This document shows positions 47,003-61,368 of a stretch of DNA of 64,000 nucleotides, piece after piece; the first letter of the stretch is position 1, and the number at the start of each line of letters is the position of its first letter. Source of the DNA: Megamerina dolium (lineage: Eukaryota; Arthropoda; Insecta; Diptera; Megamerinidae); NCBI GenBank assembly GCA_963854835.1, contig OY978527.1, forward strand, positions 38,879,040 through 38,943,039, given 5' to 3'. Position numbers and translations under genes: made by a program. The notes below the pieces were generated by a model, which was not told the DNA's origin, made no database searches, and saw only the letters and a list, made by a program, of their open reading frames with translations.

Positions 47003-50000
47003 TGAAAATGTACAATTTCAATTTCAATGCTTTCAAGTGAAAGTAAAAATTGCAATTTCAAAAAACATTTTTCTACCTAACAAGACATGTCACAAGTGTC
47101 AATAACAGATACAGCAGTTATAAAAGTGGCATTTAGCCAATCATCTATGTAAATTCAATACATTCGATGCGATGTTTTTGAATGAATTGCACAATAAAGT
47201 TGAGAAGTAAAGAAAACAAACAAAAATAAAAAAGAGAAAAGAAAATATTTCAATGAATTTCACTGAAAACTGCTTTAAAAGTGATGTAAGTACTCGTACA
47301 TATAATAGTACGATGTTAATGAACATACTGTCCTCAAAATAAAAAATTGTGAAAGTGCTTTGAAAAGTTTTCTCTTTCATTTGGCTTGAATACATTAGAA
47401 AATGTTCTCCTTTAACACTTGCATTTTTGTGTATGAGTGTGTGTGTGTGTATGTGTGTGTGTTTAATTTCTCAGTGTAATTTTGTAATAATTTTTCCTAC
47501 ATGAGCTGAATTTAGATTTATAGGTCATGTCGTATGAGTAACTTTTTTACTTAATAATTTTGCTTTCTCTCTTCATTTATTTGTGACATATTCATAACTA
47601 TTATATGTATGTAAGTAATCAAGTATTCATATAAAAAAATTATATAGACATTCAGTTTTAAATAACGCATATATGAATGTACCGTTTACTACTGTGGGGA
47701 ATACCAAATGAAAGGGTTTCGTTTTTTTTTTCATTTCCAGGTCATATTCATAATTCTATGGAAAGCTGACGAAGAAATTTTTCGTATTACAGAAAATAGA
47801 TGAAACAAATAGATGAAGCACACATAAGCAAAAAGAAAAAAGGACAGCCTGAACTTAATTAAAACGAAAGAACTATGAAAATGACCCAGTTTGAAGTTCT
47901 TTGTTTCAACTTTTTGTTTTTGTGTCTCTTTATATATTGGATTTATCATTGTCCGGTTTGTCCGCTTTTTGCTTTATCTTTCATTTTGTGGATTTTGTGG
48001 TTATGTGGTTAGAAAATGCTGCAATATAAAAATTTGGCAAAAAAACCGACGACAATTTGTCGTACTACAATCTCATGTGAATATCCATTATATTTTGTTA
48101 GCATGGAAATTGGAAAAGACATATTGAATATCTCTGAATTATGAAGGTCTAACTCGCTAAAAGTAGGTTTTTTCATATGTATTTAAGTTAAGTTGCTCTT
48201 ATTTAGATATTTTTCACTAGCCAGGTAGCTACTCGTCTTTAAAATAGTTTACAACTATTATAAACCCCATCAATTTAACCATTCTTACGATTATCATTGT
48301 TAAGAGTGGCAAAATCGTACTTCCTGCTTATAGAATTATTATGATGTATTTTTTCATGTTCACACCAAAGTGATTCAATTTTTTCAGTGAAATGGAAATA
48401 TCATACTAAAAGCAGACAAATCAAAAGTGAAAGTACTAGAAAAATACTCAAGTACATAAGCATGTATGCATTTGTATATGGCTGCAAATATGGAAGTGAA
48501 TTAAACTCATACTTCATTACCAATGTACATTAAAGTGGTCCTTATACTTATCTAGTGCCATAATATAATGCACAATTATTGAAATCAAATCGTGGTTTTG
48601 GAATAAAAAATTCGTAGATTTATGCCATTTTTATAATGAAGTATTATTTTTATAAATATTTGGATTTCTCTTAATTTTAATATTTTTACATGAATTTTCA
48701 GCATTAGCTCTTTGATGTACTCGTATTTATGAATAGAAAATACCTGGAAAAAGAAAAAGAGTCGTATTTTCATTTACCAGTTATCATAGGACTAAAAATT
48801 ATCTTAATATTATTATTGTTAGCGGAATACAAGCATCATGTCCATTTTAGATCTTTTGTGCCACCTCTGGTCGATAAGGACCACCCTAAAATACACATGA
48901 ATACAATCTATAGGGAGAGCTTCAAGTAAGAAATCTCTTTCAATCTCACTCTATTCGTATTGAATGCAACAGCACATCATCAGCAGATTTCATAAATGGT
49001 GTGAATATATAATGCAAACCCTCGAATAAGGGCAGCAATAGTATGCTGCTATATGATGAAGTGCCGGTGAATTGCATAATGCAGTTATCATGAGAGATTG
49101 TTGGTCGTACTTTTTGGAAATTATTTCCTCAATGAAAGCTAAAACATAAAAAGGAGTTAATAATGCTCAAGGGATATCTTTGAGATCCGATAGAATGACT
49201 TTAATTGAAGCTTAGACTAACATGTTACAGAATTTAGCCTGAATTGCAACATTTTTGCCTTGTTATAAAAACCAAGAAGTCACACCTTTCATTCTGATTT
49301 ATTACCTTTTGAAATACATAAAATTTTTACTGGCAAACATTTTTTGACTTTTGACGTTCTCATTTCGTAGAAACTGAAACAAGTAATAACCTTTTCAAAT
49401 GAATATGGGATCCATATGACGAATATGAAACTAAATCAAGCGTTCAGCGTTTATTATGCGATGGTTAACATTATTTCTGTTCTTTCAGAACACGGAAGAA
49501 ACCAGTTTTGGTCAATCCATCTTCTCCTTAGAAATTGAATAATTTTTTCCTTGTTTGAATAGCATTTTTACATTTTCAATAGCAAAGTATATCGAATATG
49601 CTGCTTCCGACTATCTGCATTTGATACAATAGGTTACCAAATAATAGGACAGAATCAAACAACATTTTTCATATTTATAATATATAATATTTCGAGTTGA
49701 CCTAGTCGTATCGACACTATTGTCTAGTTGATACTTTAGAAACTAGTCGTTCAGAAATTGTTCTCTTTGAAGCTTTCTGAAGAATGCTGTTGTGTGGAAT
49801 GTGGAATCAAATGTATAAAAACTCCTCCTCGAACGACATCAAAACAATACATCATACAACACCACCTGCTGTCTACTCACCTATCTAGGGAATCTTTGCC
49901 CTAAGCAAACTCGTTCTTACTAATATGGCAAAATCGATTTCTCTCGTACACAATTCAACAAAGCAAAAAGCGAAAGAATTAACTAAACAAAACCATAACT

Positions 50001-53000
50001 ACCGCCACAATCACATAATCAGTTTTGAATTTCTTCCTTCCGATTACGAATCATCATGCATTCCACTTACGTTATCTGTTTTACAGAGAAGTTGCAGTGG
50101 TTATAGTTAGATGAAGATAACATACGGCAAATTGACCACAATCTATGCTATCGGTATTTCGTCTAGAGCATAGGTACATACTGTATATTCAAAAAAAAAA
50201 AAAAAAGTATTTAACTTTTTAGTTCTTACTTTTTTGCATCAACATTTCATATATAATCGAACTCAATTTGTTTCACACATGTTCATACATTTGTTATTAT
50301 TCTATGTTATTATTTTTCATCTCATTTTCCGCTCTCACTTGATTTACTTATGGTCAATTGTATATATAGGTGCTATATAAGGTAAATGCAATCCAATTGT
50401 ATTCTGTTGTCCTTGGCAAAGGTGACAGTGCTATAGGCAAAATACAATGCATATAGACTGTATAACTGAAGGGTGGTGGTTAGTTAAAATGGGCTTGCAG
50501 TTTGCACCAGAATTTCATCGGCTAAACTACTCTATTCAAATTGAAACAATAAATGCATGTATTTGTTTTTGTTTTGAATATATAAAATGCAAATTTATAG
50601 AGACCTATATACTACACTCATAGTTGCCAATGAAATATTGAGAGCAACACAGAGACACAGAGAGAAAGTGAGATAGGGAGAGAGAATGATAAAGACAATA
50701 AGTGAACAAGTACAATAAAAATGTCCAAAGTTTGTCGAATTGAGGACACTCTGCCCGCATGTAGGCAGCATATCATTATTGTTGGTATTATAGTTAATTT
50801 TTGCATTTATTCTCTTCGATAACAACAATAATGTCCCTCGATTCACGTCATTAAACTATAGACATATAATACAAAGAGTCAAAGGCTTCAAAGAATAGCT
50901 TTAAAGCATGCAATTTAGCTGATATTTATACAATCATACACATATACAATGGCTGATAGCCATTTAGAAAACGAGTGCAATGTAGGTGGTGTCTGTCAGA
51001 GGGAGGTTAAAGCGCGTCTAATGAAATATTTACATTTTTTATACGTGTGTATTTGCGTGTGTGTGTGTGTAAGCTAATATGAGGTTAGATTGAGGTTGAA
51101 AGTTTATATGTAGCATAGTTTTAGGTCATAAATTTACAAATAAATTTACTACGAAAGCTGAGGCATGAAATATGGAGTATGGTGTATGTTTATTATAAAA
51201 CATTTTGTTGTTGTTGTTGTTTTTATATATAAAACTTTACAAACCATATTGTTAAATGCTGTCCTTTTTGGCATGCTTCAAACATTTTAATATGGCTATT
51301 GGTATAAGTGGAACTGTTGGCAGTGTTACTTATTGCTGCAAAAAGGGTTTATTAGGTTAATTACACGCGAGATTACTATATCTTTTATATCTCTAACATT
51401 TGATGAAATAAACCAATTGAATGAAAATAGAAAGCTCGTTATTATGAGTTACATAATTCGTTTTCAGTGATTTTGAAATTATGTGATTTTAATTATTTTT
51501 CTATCTCTTTTTCTATGATTCATTTCAGACGGAATTTCGAGTGTGTCCATTTTACATTGTGATCAAGGTAATTGACAGGAAGGTTGAATATAAAATATTT
51601 AAATGTTATCAAATTAAATTGCTTTAATTAATTGCATTGTTACAAATGCGGAGACAAATGGCAATATTCACACCCCTGAAAATGTAGTCATGCACTTTCA
51701 AGTTGATGTGGTTAGCAGATGCATTTATTCCAGCTCCATGAGTATTTAAGAAAATCATCTAATTAACTAACGAAATGATCTTTGCTGTTCAAACTGAGGA
51801 TGCTTTCATTCTCTATCTCTCTTGTTAAGCTCCAAACGGAACGAACGCAACGAAAGATGAAATTGAGTTCAGTGATTTTGGCATGTCGATATACTTGCAA
51901 GTAGCAAAGATAAAGGGTTGTGGTAAATGTCGTTCGTTTTGTGCATGTGGCTATCAATTTTATGCAAATAACATGAAAAATTGTCATACAGACAACAGAT
52001 GACTACTTTATGTACTATGCATTTTTTAAAGACTTAAATTTTATTGTATACTTTTAGGTGTGCACATAAATTACCTTACATCATTCTCATCGTTTTCAAA
52101 ACGAAGTCGTATACTCGTGACAAAAAATCAACACACTCGTGAAAAATAAAAACATTTAAGAAGAAATATGAATAAGGGGATGATTTTGTAAGAAATGTCT
52201 GTGGCATATATTTATCTATTAGGTAGTGGTTTTTATAGAAATATGAGTAAAAATAACCTTTATTCTGTAGGTATTCATTTCCGTTAATACTTAGTGCTTA
52301 GTGGTGTGTATCCATTTGTTGAATATGAAATTTAAATGATAATGGATAAATATTTTTATAGTTTTGCATATTTATTCAATTACGGAATTTATTTTATATA
52401 TATGAATAAAAATATTATTTTTTGCTGTATTCTCTTATTGGCTACATAACAGGGAAGACCATAATATGCTGGAAAAAAATCAACACCATGCATGCACATT
52501 TAGACGAAAAATAGCAAAACATTTTTTAAAAATTTGAACCAAAAAATATAGAAGCCTTTATGAGAAAAATTGAGTTTTCTTCGAAAGGAAGCGCACAAAA
52601 ATGATAAATAATTTGTAGGTGTCGTTACCAAGTAAATTACCTTAGTGCTTATAGGTGAAATTTAACATACTTCAATTTTCGAGTTAAAGGGATTGTTGAA
52701 ATGGAATAGACTTTCGAACAGTTATGGTGGAACAAACTTCAAAAATGCACACTTTTCTCGTTTTATATTGCAAATGGATCGAACATTAATTTAATCTTCA
52801 TCCTCACAGGCTTTAATGAAATTCTTTCAAATTCATGAAAGTTCTGTGCTTATACTACTATTATGGACAGTGCTATCAGGGCTGACAAGTATATAAAATA
52901 CTATTGACATGGCAGAGAATTTTTCTTGAGTGTTGATAAAAAAAAAGCTTAATTAAAAAAAATTCAGAAATAGTTATTATCAAAACATGCACAAATAAGT

Positions 53001-55894
53001 AAAATTTCACAAAAAAAAAAATAACAAAATTGCTAAAAATTTTCAAAAAAATCTGCAAACGCATATTTTGGTCTTCCCTGATTATCATACATACATCAGC
53101 ATCGTTGACACCGTTACACTTCTCAGAAATTCGTCCAATACATATGTACATAAATGTCAATGTAATCAAATAGCAAGATACGAGTATATATGACAAATGA
53201 AATATATGCAAAAATGGCATAAGACCCATTAGCATTGTTGCCTTTGCTGTTGTCATTGTTTTCCACTGTATTCATATGTGACTTGTTGCCATCGTTGCTG
53301 CATAATTTTTATTTAAATATATGCAAGGCATTTCAAATAAAATGACAGAGTCAATGCAAGTGAATGAATGAAAATCTCACACTCAGAGACTATAAGCTAA
53401 AGACATAGAGTGAAAGAGATGGAGGGAGGAGATAGGGAGGGGAAGTGTGAGTAAAAGGCTCAAGCATTCTGAATGTGTGAATAAATAATGCAAACTATGA
53501 GACTCAGTCTGAGTACTTGCATCATAAATATTCGTCTCCATATATGTTTTAATAAATTGACAGAGGCAAAAGAAATTGCATTCGATGCTATTTTTTCATG
53601 CAGCGCACACTCATGAGTATTTGGAGTATGTATTTACATATACAATACTATATAACGTAGATATGTAGAAGTCCTGAGGATTTCGAGCAACCGCCTTTAA
53701 GGTTGCTTTGAAAATTCTGGGACTTCTCATAAGTGAATCCCTTTTTTCTATTTCATAATCATGCACAATGGAATATTTTTAGTTATAAATTTATATCCTA
53801 AGATCAAGATTAAAATAAGATGTTTTGATGATGTTGTTTTTAAAAAGAAAGTGCTTGATTTTTATTGAACAACGATTGTAATTAAAATTTTTGGCTAGAT
53901 TTTCTATTATGGCTCGGTTGAAAGCGAAAGTGATAGAATTCGCAATGATCGTTTAATAGAACTTATTTGCATAAATTATCTTAAAAACCATTGAATGTCA
54001 TATTAAATCATTTTAATTGTTGCCTGATGCATATTTGAATACTTTACTAAGTATCATATAAATTATAATCTCTTGAGGTTAATTAAAACGATGATTAATG
54101 ACCGTTTTCATTTTTTTTTTATTTTCTAAATTGAGCTTTATCGATTAATAAAAGGCGATCGTTGACTCTTTGGTGGAAATCTACTGCTGATGATTATTGT
54201 AATTAGTGATATTAATATATTCAATATTATTATTTGGGGTCACTTGGTACTGTTTAAAATACATATTAATGTAATGGAGATGCATTTGAATAATCAACAG
54301 AAATATTTACATATGAAGGTTGAAAAAATTTAAGGAAAAAACAATATAATAAGCAGATATTGTATAGGAAAACAAAGTTCTGCTGCCACAGTACAATGTA
54401 CCTATATTAAATTAAGTGATAAAATTTGATTATTTTTAAAATATTTATTGAGTTTTATAGAATGCATATTATATTCTCAATGTAAATATAATGAATAATG
54501 TGGAAAAGTTGTGAAGTAGCTCTCTGAAATTTCCGATTGCCAAATTATCCCATAATGCTCTAATAATTTCTCATCCACCTACTAGTTATATAATATATAG
54601 ATATAATCACAAGCTTTTATTATCAACACTACCACCATTAATGTGCAACTGACACTTGTATTGTCAATTGATGTCATGTAGTTATTTGTCTCTGGCAATT
54701 CTATTGTATTCATTTTGTATACATACTATGTGTATAGCATGTATGTTTATAAACATATATTGTATATACACATGTATATATAGGAATGCATATCAATATT
54801 CATTATATTCTTTCACTTGTAGTAGTGTGTTGACAAAAATTGGTTGTATTTATTTGTGTTAGGCTTCTCTCTCTTATAATTTGCACAATAGCATAGAGTA
54901 TAGGTGATGATATTGCCAGAATGTCCTTTATATTGTCAACATTGATAATAATCAGAATAATAATATGAACTTCTGATGAAGTATATGAGAAAGAAGATAA
55001 GAGATATTATATACTACATTTATATATATACTACATTTCATTGTATTGTATATATATGTAGGTATGTTAAAGAAAGTGTGGTGCTTATCGTAGGACATAT
55101 GTATGTATATGATTTCTTTGTAGAGCTCTGGAATATATTTGGAATGAGTGAGGAAGATTAATTTACATGTAATAGATTATAACATGTTCTCAAATCGTAT
55201 ACCAGGTGGTATTTATGAATATAAATATGTATATACACACATACAGATGGTGTACAATGTATTATATAAATATGATATTTAGCATATTAATAGTATACAG
55301 TCACACGAACATGTATGTATATATTTTATAATAAAATTTAGTAGGATCTACTATGTATGTATTTATGTATATAAAAATAAGAGAGAAAATGAAATATTTC
55401 ATGCTGTGTTCATGTTGAAAAGTATACTGGTACATGCTTACATAAACACAATACTTGGTGATAAAATATAATAGCTTAATGTTGCAGCAACATTATTGAG
55501 GATGGCTTAAATTCAGATTGAGGTTCGGAGTTTAAATAAAATATGAATTTATATTCAATAAAAAAAGTATGCCACCATATAAACATATGTAAAATTCAAT
55601 AAAAGTATTTAATGTAACAGGAATTTTCACAAAATTTGAAATTCATTTTCAATCAAGTTATGTAAGGTCGTTTACAATAGTATGTTATCGATCACGTCAA
55701 GCATACATGACTTACTTGTTACCCTTTTTTTTATTGTTCATTTCGAATAATTACAAACGCTCAATTCGAATTGCATTAAAGAGGAATGAGTTTGTCTTCC
55801 AGTGAGTTTTTTCATTCAAATTGGGATTATTTTAAGGTTTTTTTTTTTTTTAACGAGGAGTAAAAGCATCAAAAGCCTAAGTCAGTGTGAGACT
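47003..55894. other. long non-coding stretch, no gene or transposon recognised
   Basis: Nearly 9 kb of AT-rich DNA with short chance ORFs; the longest, 126 codons on the minus strand at 52876-53256, is rich in Ile/Phe/Leu from AT bias. GT runs (47440, 51058), GA-rich tracts (50640-50690, 53390-53450) and a TTG run (51208) are present. It may be intron or intergenic regulatory DNA; sequence alone does not say. Confidence 0.5.
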
Positions 55895-56430
55895 CTAACC
55901 TACTAAACATCTCCTCATCATCCTACGGTTTGTTCCTCCCGGAACCACCGTTCCAAGTATTTCGTCGTGAGGTCGTCTAGAGCTTAAATGCTCAATCGTC
56001 TTTTGGTTACAGTCTCGCCGGGAACGGCGATCTGCTGCTCTTTGACATTCAATATAGCCGCTGCTGACTGTATCGTGAGCGACTTGTTTTGTGTCTCGCA
56101 AATGTATGGCACTATGTTTGTAATGGTCGGGATACCACCGAATGCCTCGGTAATCTAGACTCGTTCATCGTTGAAGCGCGGACATATTAGCAGTACATGC
56201 TTAGCGTCTTCTATTTCATTGCTGCATGTTGGGCAGAACGGGTCATCCTCATGCTTAAAACGATGAAAATATTGCTTGAAGCACCACTAAGTATTTGCGT
56301 CATATTAAATTCCACCTCTCCATGTTTTCGATGGACCCACTTAAGTTTTGATTCAACATCAACAAACTTCGATTGTGTGAACCAGTGAACAACGTTACAT
56401 AAATGTAACATCCCACATCTCACCACCTCC
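55895..56430 (-). mobile_element. LINE C-terminal fragment with zinc knuckle
   Basis: The minus strand gives KLKWVHRKHGEVEFNMTQIL followed, after a frameshift, by FKHEDDPFCPTCSNEIEDAK and HVLLICPRFNDERV. This is C-X2-C-X8-H-X4-C, the knuckle of R1/Jockey-type LINE ORF2 C-termini. TVTKRRLSI and TKYLERWFREEQ follow. Stops and frameshifts show it is dead. Confidence 0.78.
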
Positions 56431-56456
56431 TAAAAAAACCTTTTTCTTTGCTAGTC

Positions 56457-56488
56457 GATTTTCGGGCCCAAAAACAGGCCCGAAAACA
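56457..56488. repeat. 10-bp inverted repeat
   Basis: TTTTCGGGCC and GGCCCGAAAA are separated by 8 A-rich bases. It lies in an unassigned segment (56431-56720) that encodes a 104-codon minus-strand ORF of no recognisable family. Confidence 0.7.
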
Positions 56489-56859
56489 CAAAATTTCAGA
56501 AAAATCGGACCACTTTTAGGTTTCATTAATGAGTTATGAAAAATGTTGAGGATCAAACACGAATGGTGTTCGGTTATATGTTTGTCTTCTCTCGGACCCC
56601 TTAAGAGGTGAAGATATGGCCTATGTATATTTGGGTAAAATATTGGGCAAAAAAAAACTAAAAATTCTGGATTATACATTTTGCCTCTATAGAAACGGCT
56701 TCTGAGCATATGAACAGCAGAATAATCAGAGTATATGAGAACTATAAAAATTTCAATTACAATGATTAGATTAAATATTACGTCTCTGAACTTTGGATAT
56801 ATTCTATCTGAATTTCTGGATATATTCTATTAATTTAGCATTTAGAAATAATAGAAAAT

Positions 56860-57150
56860 AAATATGTGGCAGTTATAGGCCCCAAAGGGCTTCTTTGCCG
56901 AACTTCTCTTCCAGTACTGTTGTGCGTCGAGAAATTTGGATAGTATTAGAAGGAACCTACTTATATCAGCCGGTCCCGAATGACAAAATTCTTGTGACAT
57001 CACTTCTTCTGAGCTTTGTCACAGAGCTTTTTAATAAGCTTTTCCATGGCAAATTGTTACTGCGGCAAGAATTGTCAATTGCTTGCCGACAGATGGGTAT
57101 CGTTCGAAAGAAAACTTTTTTTTATATTAAAGTTATGCTTCAGTCGAATT
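56860..57150 (-). mobile_element. tRNA-derived SINE lacking its head
   Basis: It has the tail (AATATGTGGCAGTTATAGGC) and body (CTTGTGACATCACTTCTTCT; AATTGCTTGCCGACAGATGG) of the family. It stops at about 57145 before the tRNA-like head, so it is 5'-truncated. Confidence 0.8.
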
Positions 57151-59552
57151 TGAAAATATATTTGTTTCAATTTCAAAATACCTATTAAATAGACTTTTGT
57201 CTCAACGTGCTTGTAAAGTTTCTCCAATTTGTGCTTATGCTTTGAATATTATGGCACATTAGGTAGTGAACGCGTATTTCCATATCAGGCACTTCAGCAC
57301 AACAGAAATAAATCTGATTCTTCTGGGATATGCCAAACTGCCGGTAAATAATTAAAAATTTTTTCCAACAGCAAAATGTAAGAGCAGACAGCTTCTATTC
57401 TGCTTGAATTGAGGTCGCAAAAATATCTAAAAGCAAAACTTGACCTAACTTCATCTGTAGTTTGTAAAGAACACTACGGCTTATAGAAAGTACATCAGTT
57501 TGAATTCATAGTCCTTGGAAATAATGTATCCTACTATCTCATGGCGAAGCCGGAATGAAATCTCTTTCAATCTCTAAAATCTCTGGAACTCTAACAAATT
57601 GACACAACCAGTTCCAAAGCAATTTTTTTGGGAGGTGGCGGTTCACAAGAATGGGCCTCTCCTGCTTCATCGCTTCAAATATATATTCAATGCGATCCGC
57701 TTTGATCCATTTCGAATTACATATGAGTCATTGTCTCAATTGCAAAATAAGCTGTGGAAAAATTGATGATATTTAAACGTCATCACAGCATTACTATAAT
57801 GTAATCCTGCACAATTTTTCCAATATAAATTAAATGAAATGCAAATACTTGCATTTAGTTTATGGCAACTGTTGTCGACACTAAATTAAACTGAAATTGA
57901 TTTCAATTCGTGGAATTCTATGTTACTGTATATCCATTATACTCGTATGAAGGTGTAGACTATGTCTAAAACTATGCAAGAAAATATAACTCACTCATAC
58001 ATACTTACCTTAAAGTGTATGTGACTATGTGGATGAATGCTTTCAAACTTTTGCATAGTTTTATACAGAGCAGAGCATGAGCCAGGCAATCGTATATACC
58101 TACTGAGTTTATATACATCGAATTAAAGGCGATGTATATTTTTGGTGTGCTTCTCAAACACAATGCAATGAAATATGCTAACGTAATACTTGTACGCACA
58201 TCCTTTTCAAAATTATTTTATCTTTGCCATTGTCAGCCGCATGAAAAGATTTTCAAAAGTTTTTCATACCGGCGGCAATTTGAAGTTGCTGTGGTGGATG
58301 TCTGCCATACAGAAATGCAAATCAAATTGCAATTTTATATTGAAACGCCTTAGGTTCATGTTTTTTTCCCTCAGTCTTTGGGTAAGACTTCGGAAAAACA
58401 AAAATTTTTCTGCCAACTTTGCACTTGTAGGGAAGAAGTTTTACTATGTGATTTTGAAGCTGCATTAGTATTGTGCCAGGTTGTAAAAAAAGTAAAAGAA
58501 TTTGAACAATGCCCTTATTATGATTATGATTTTTAGGTTTTAAGAATGTACTGCAGAATGTATAAAAAATTGATTTGTTTTTGCTAATTTTAAAGTTTTA
58601 TAATTAAATTGCAATTAGCAATTAGTTGGCTTATTCGATATTCTTAATGCAAAGTCAAAGGATATTCTATCACAGACAATATTTTATGGCGAAAAAATGC
58701 ATAAAAATATATTCGCAAATGCGAATAATTAAGTTTGTCCAAATGGCCATCGTTATATGTGAAAACTGAGCATCGACTCACATTGATATATCGACAAATT
58801 CACCTCACTTCACTTATACAAGTATGTGTCTATATAAATTATTATTGAAGGATATAAAGGAAATCGATTTTAATGTGTTTTGCAAACATTCTGAAGGTGA
58901 CAGGATATGCTATGGGCTATGTGCCATAAACTTACTGCCACGCATCATCACAAATGTTGCAATAAAGTTTATTTATGTATGTGTTATGTGTTTGATTCAA
59001 TTCGATTGCAACTTTATTTGTTTCATCGCATTAATTTGGTAATAAATGAATATTCCTATAAAATATTATGTTTTTATTTTTATACGAGTATACTTTTAGG
59101 TGCTTGTATTATTGATGGTTAGCTTATAAATGAGCTAACATAATTCGCAAATCGAACATTAATTTGTTTCGCCTAATTTACTTATGATTTATTAAAGATC
59201 TTTTTAAACGTCGTTTGGTCAATAGGAATTATTTTAATTGATACTAAGAGACATGCCTATTTATGTCCAAACTTTAAACCGATTAAACCAAAAAGTGGCT
59301 TCATTAGGGGACGATAGTTAGTTGCCGAGGAGAGGTCGTTTAAAAATTACACCTACGAACTAGAAAGCAGGACACATCGATGGTCAAGTTTTAGAATTAT
59401 TCGGATACAAATTCAGTGGGCTTTTCAAGTATTTTTAAGGACAAGTTTGACACCAAAACATATCGAAAACGCCAATCATCTTAAGCAAGCATTTCGCTAA
59501 CACTGAGCCACATTAAGACAGGCATTAAGGCTACCACGTATTATTACTTCTT
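57151..59552. other. non-coding stretch, nothing recognised
   Basis: Short chance ORFs only. The region 59250-59520 is somewhat less AT-rich and could be an old element, but no motif was found. Confidence 0.5.
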
Positions 59553-59554
59553 TA

Positions 59555-60700
59555 ACAAGCCATTCAATAAGTTCGTAGGAAAAACATGAAAAAAAAACAA
59601 AATTTTCAGAAAACTCGATCGCCTTCGAGAGCGATACAACGAGTATAGCGATTTCCAACTTTTTGATACCACTTTTATAGTATGATTTCTCTGTCTCGTC
59701 AAAGTAGGCCTCAGTTTCATTCTCTTGAGATCTAAAAGCAGAAAAAGTCGCTGGGGGCTAAATCTGGAGACTACGGTGGATGGAGAAGCAATTCGGAGAC
59801 CAATTCATTCAATTTTGCCATCGTTTTCATCGACACGGCGTATTGTCTTGCTGAAACAACATTTTTTTCTTTTGCAAATGTGGCCGTTTCTTTGCCATTT
59901 CAGACTTCAATCGATCTAAAAGTTCACAATACTAGTCGCTGTTGATGATGATTCTTTTTTGGTTATAGTCAATGAATATTATTCAGTTTGCATCCCAAAA
60001 TACAGACGACATCATTTTGCCGGCCGACTGTTACGTCTCTGCTCGCTTTGGATTCGATTCGTCGACTGCTGTCTACTCAGCTGACTGTCTATTGGATTAT
60101 GGTGTATTATGGTGAAGCCATGTTTCATCCATTGTCATATATCGACGATTGAAATCGGTTCTATTGCGGTTTTTGGTCGACTGTGAGCTCACGCGGCACC
60201 CACTTTACACAGGTCTAATGCATGCCCAAATGTTGGTTTAAAATGCTAAAAACACACCCATCTGATACCTTTACAATATCAGCTAGCTCGTACACCTTCA
60301 ATTTACAATCGTTCATAACTAATTTGTGGATTTTTTTGATGATTTGTGGAATACCAGCCTCAATTGGGCGTCCACTGCATTCTGCATCGTTTGTGCTGGT
60401 ACGACCACGTTTCAATTCAGCAATCCACTTTTCTACCATTTGTCTCGATGGAGCAGAGGCTGGATAATATTTATCAAGCCATTGTTTGATTTCCACTGTA
60501 TTTTTTTACATAAAAAAACAATGCTTTATCAAAATACGAAATTCAATTTATCCATTTTTTTTCAATAACAAAAGTTGCTTCACACAAAATCCTATAACTC
60601 ACGAATCAATTATTGTTGTTAATTTTATATACGTGTCCTTTGAAGTTTAGGATGGTAAGACCGTCTGCGTGTCATCCTACACACTTATTGAATAGCCTGT
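59555..60700 (-). mobile_element. mariner (DD34D), old full-span copy
   Basis: The ends ACAAGCCATTCAATAAGT and (inverted) ACAGGCTATTCAATAAGT, then TCGTAGG/GTGTAGG, are flanked by TA (59553-59554, 60701-60702). On the minus strand KQWLDKYYPASAPSRQMVEK, ELKRGRTSTNDAECSGRP and LKVYELADIVKVSD form the helix-turn-helix part. RYMTMDETWLHH holds the first catalytic Asp, LFQQDNTP the second and PDLAPSDFF the third. Frameshifts and deletions separate them, so the transposase is not made. Motifs fit irritans/mellifera-type mariners; subfamily unsure. Confidence 0.85.
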
Positions 60701-60704
60701 TAGT

Positions 60705-61366
60705 TCAACCCTTATGCCACAAAATTTGTTTTCCTTAACACCCAAGGGTATCCAAAATTTATTAACTTTTAATATTATCACTTATGATCATTGTTACTAC
60801 ATACAGTAGTAGAAGTATTATGGTATGCGTATGAGAGCACTTTGAGAATTTTTGAATTGTAGAATTTTTGAATTTAATATTTTAATGCTACGATCAATCA
60901 ATTCGGAAGTTATGAATTTTATGAAAATATTGTATACAAATTACTCTTCCTTGTTGGAAGTTGAAGTTGTCTTATTGACTATTCAACCAATCTTGCTTCG
61001 TTTCTCAATGTCATCGGTTGCATAAAACTTGTCTTGATAATATAGTATGTGAAAATTGTGCTTCTAGTTATATGTAAAATTAGTTTGTAGTATGGTTTAC
61101 CAATATAAAAGTACAATAATATCTACATACTTTGTATGGATAGTTTCGACACATGAGTATTTCCTTTGCGATTTCAGTCAAGTATGAGGAAAGACTACTT
61201 AAAATGTGATTTTGTACGACTACCAATGGACAGGAGAAAAACTTGAAAAGGCAATTTCCTGAATTGGTAATGAATGTTTGTATATATGCTTATATGTGTA
61301 CGTTGTCCAGATGTCTTTTGCTGCAGTGTGGAGATACGAGTAAATAAACGTGCACATACGAGAATG
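60705..61366. other. non-coding spacer between two mariners
   Basis: No ORF or repeat recognised. Confidence 0.55.
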
Positions 61367-61368
61367 TA

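Noticed and set aside
52876..53256. 126-codon minus-strand ORF rich in Phe/Ile/Leu
   Set aside because: AT-biased composition, no motif, no splice or promoter context; within chance expectation for a 9-kb AT-rich stretch.
56395..56709. 104-codon minus-strand ORF beginning MLRSRFYRGKMYNPEF
   Set aside because: No recognisable domain. It adjoins a dead LINE and contains a simple inverted repeat; more likely unassigned repeat DNA than a gene.
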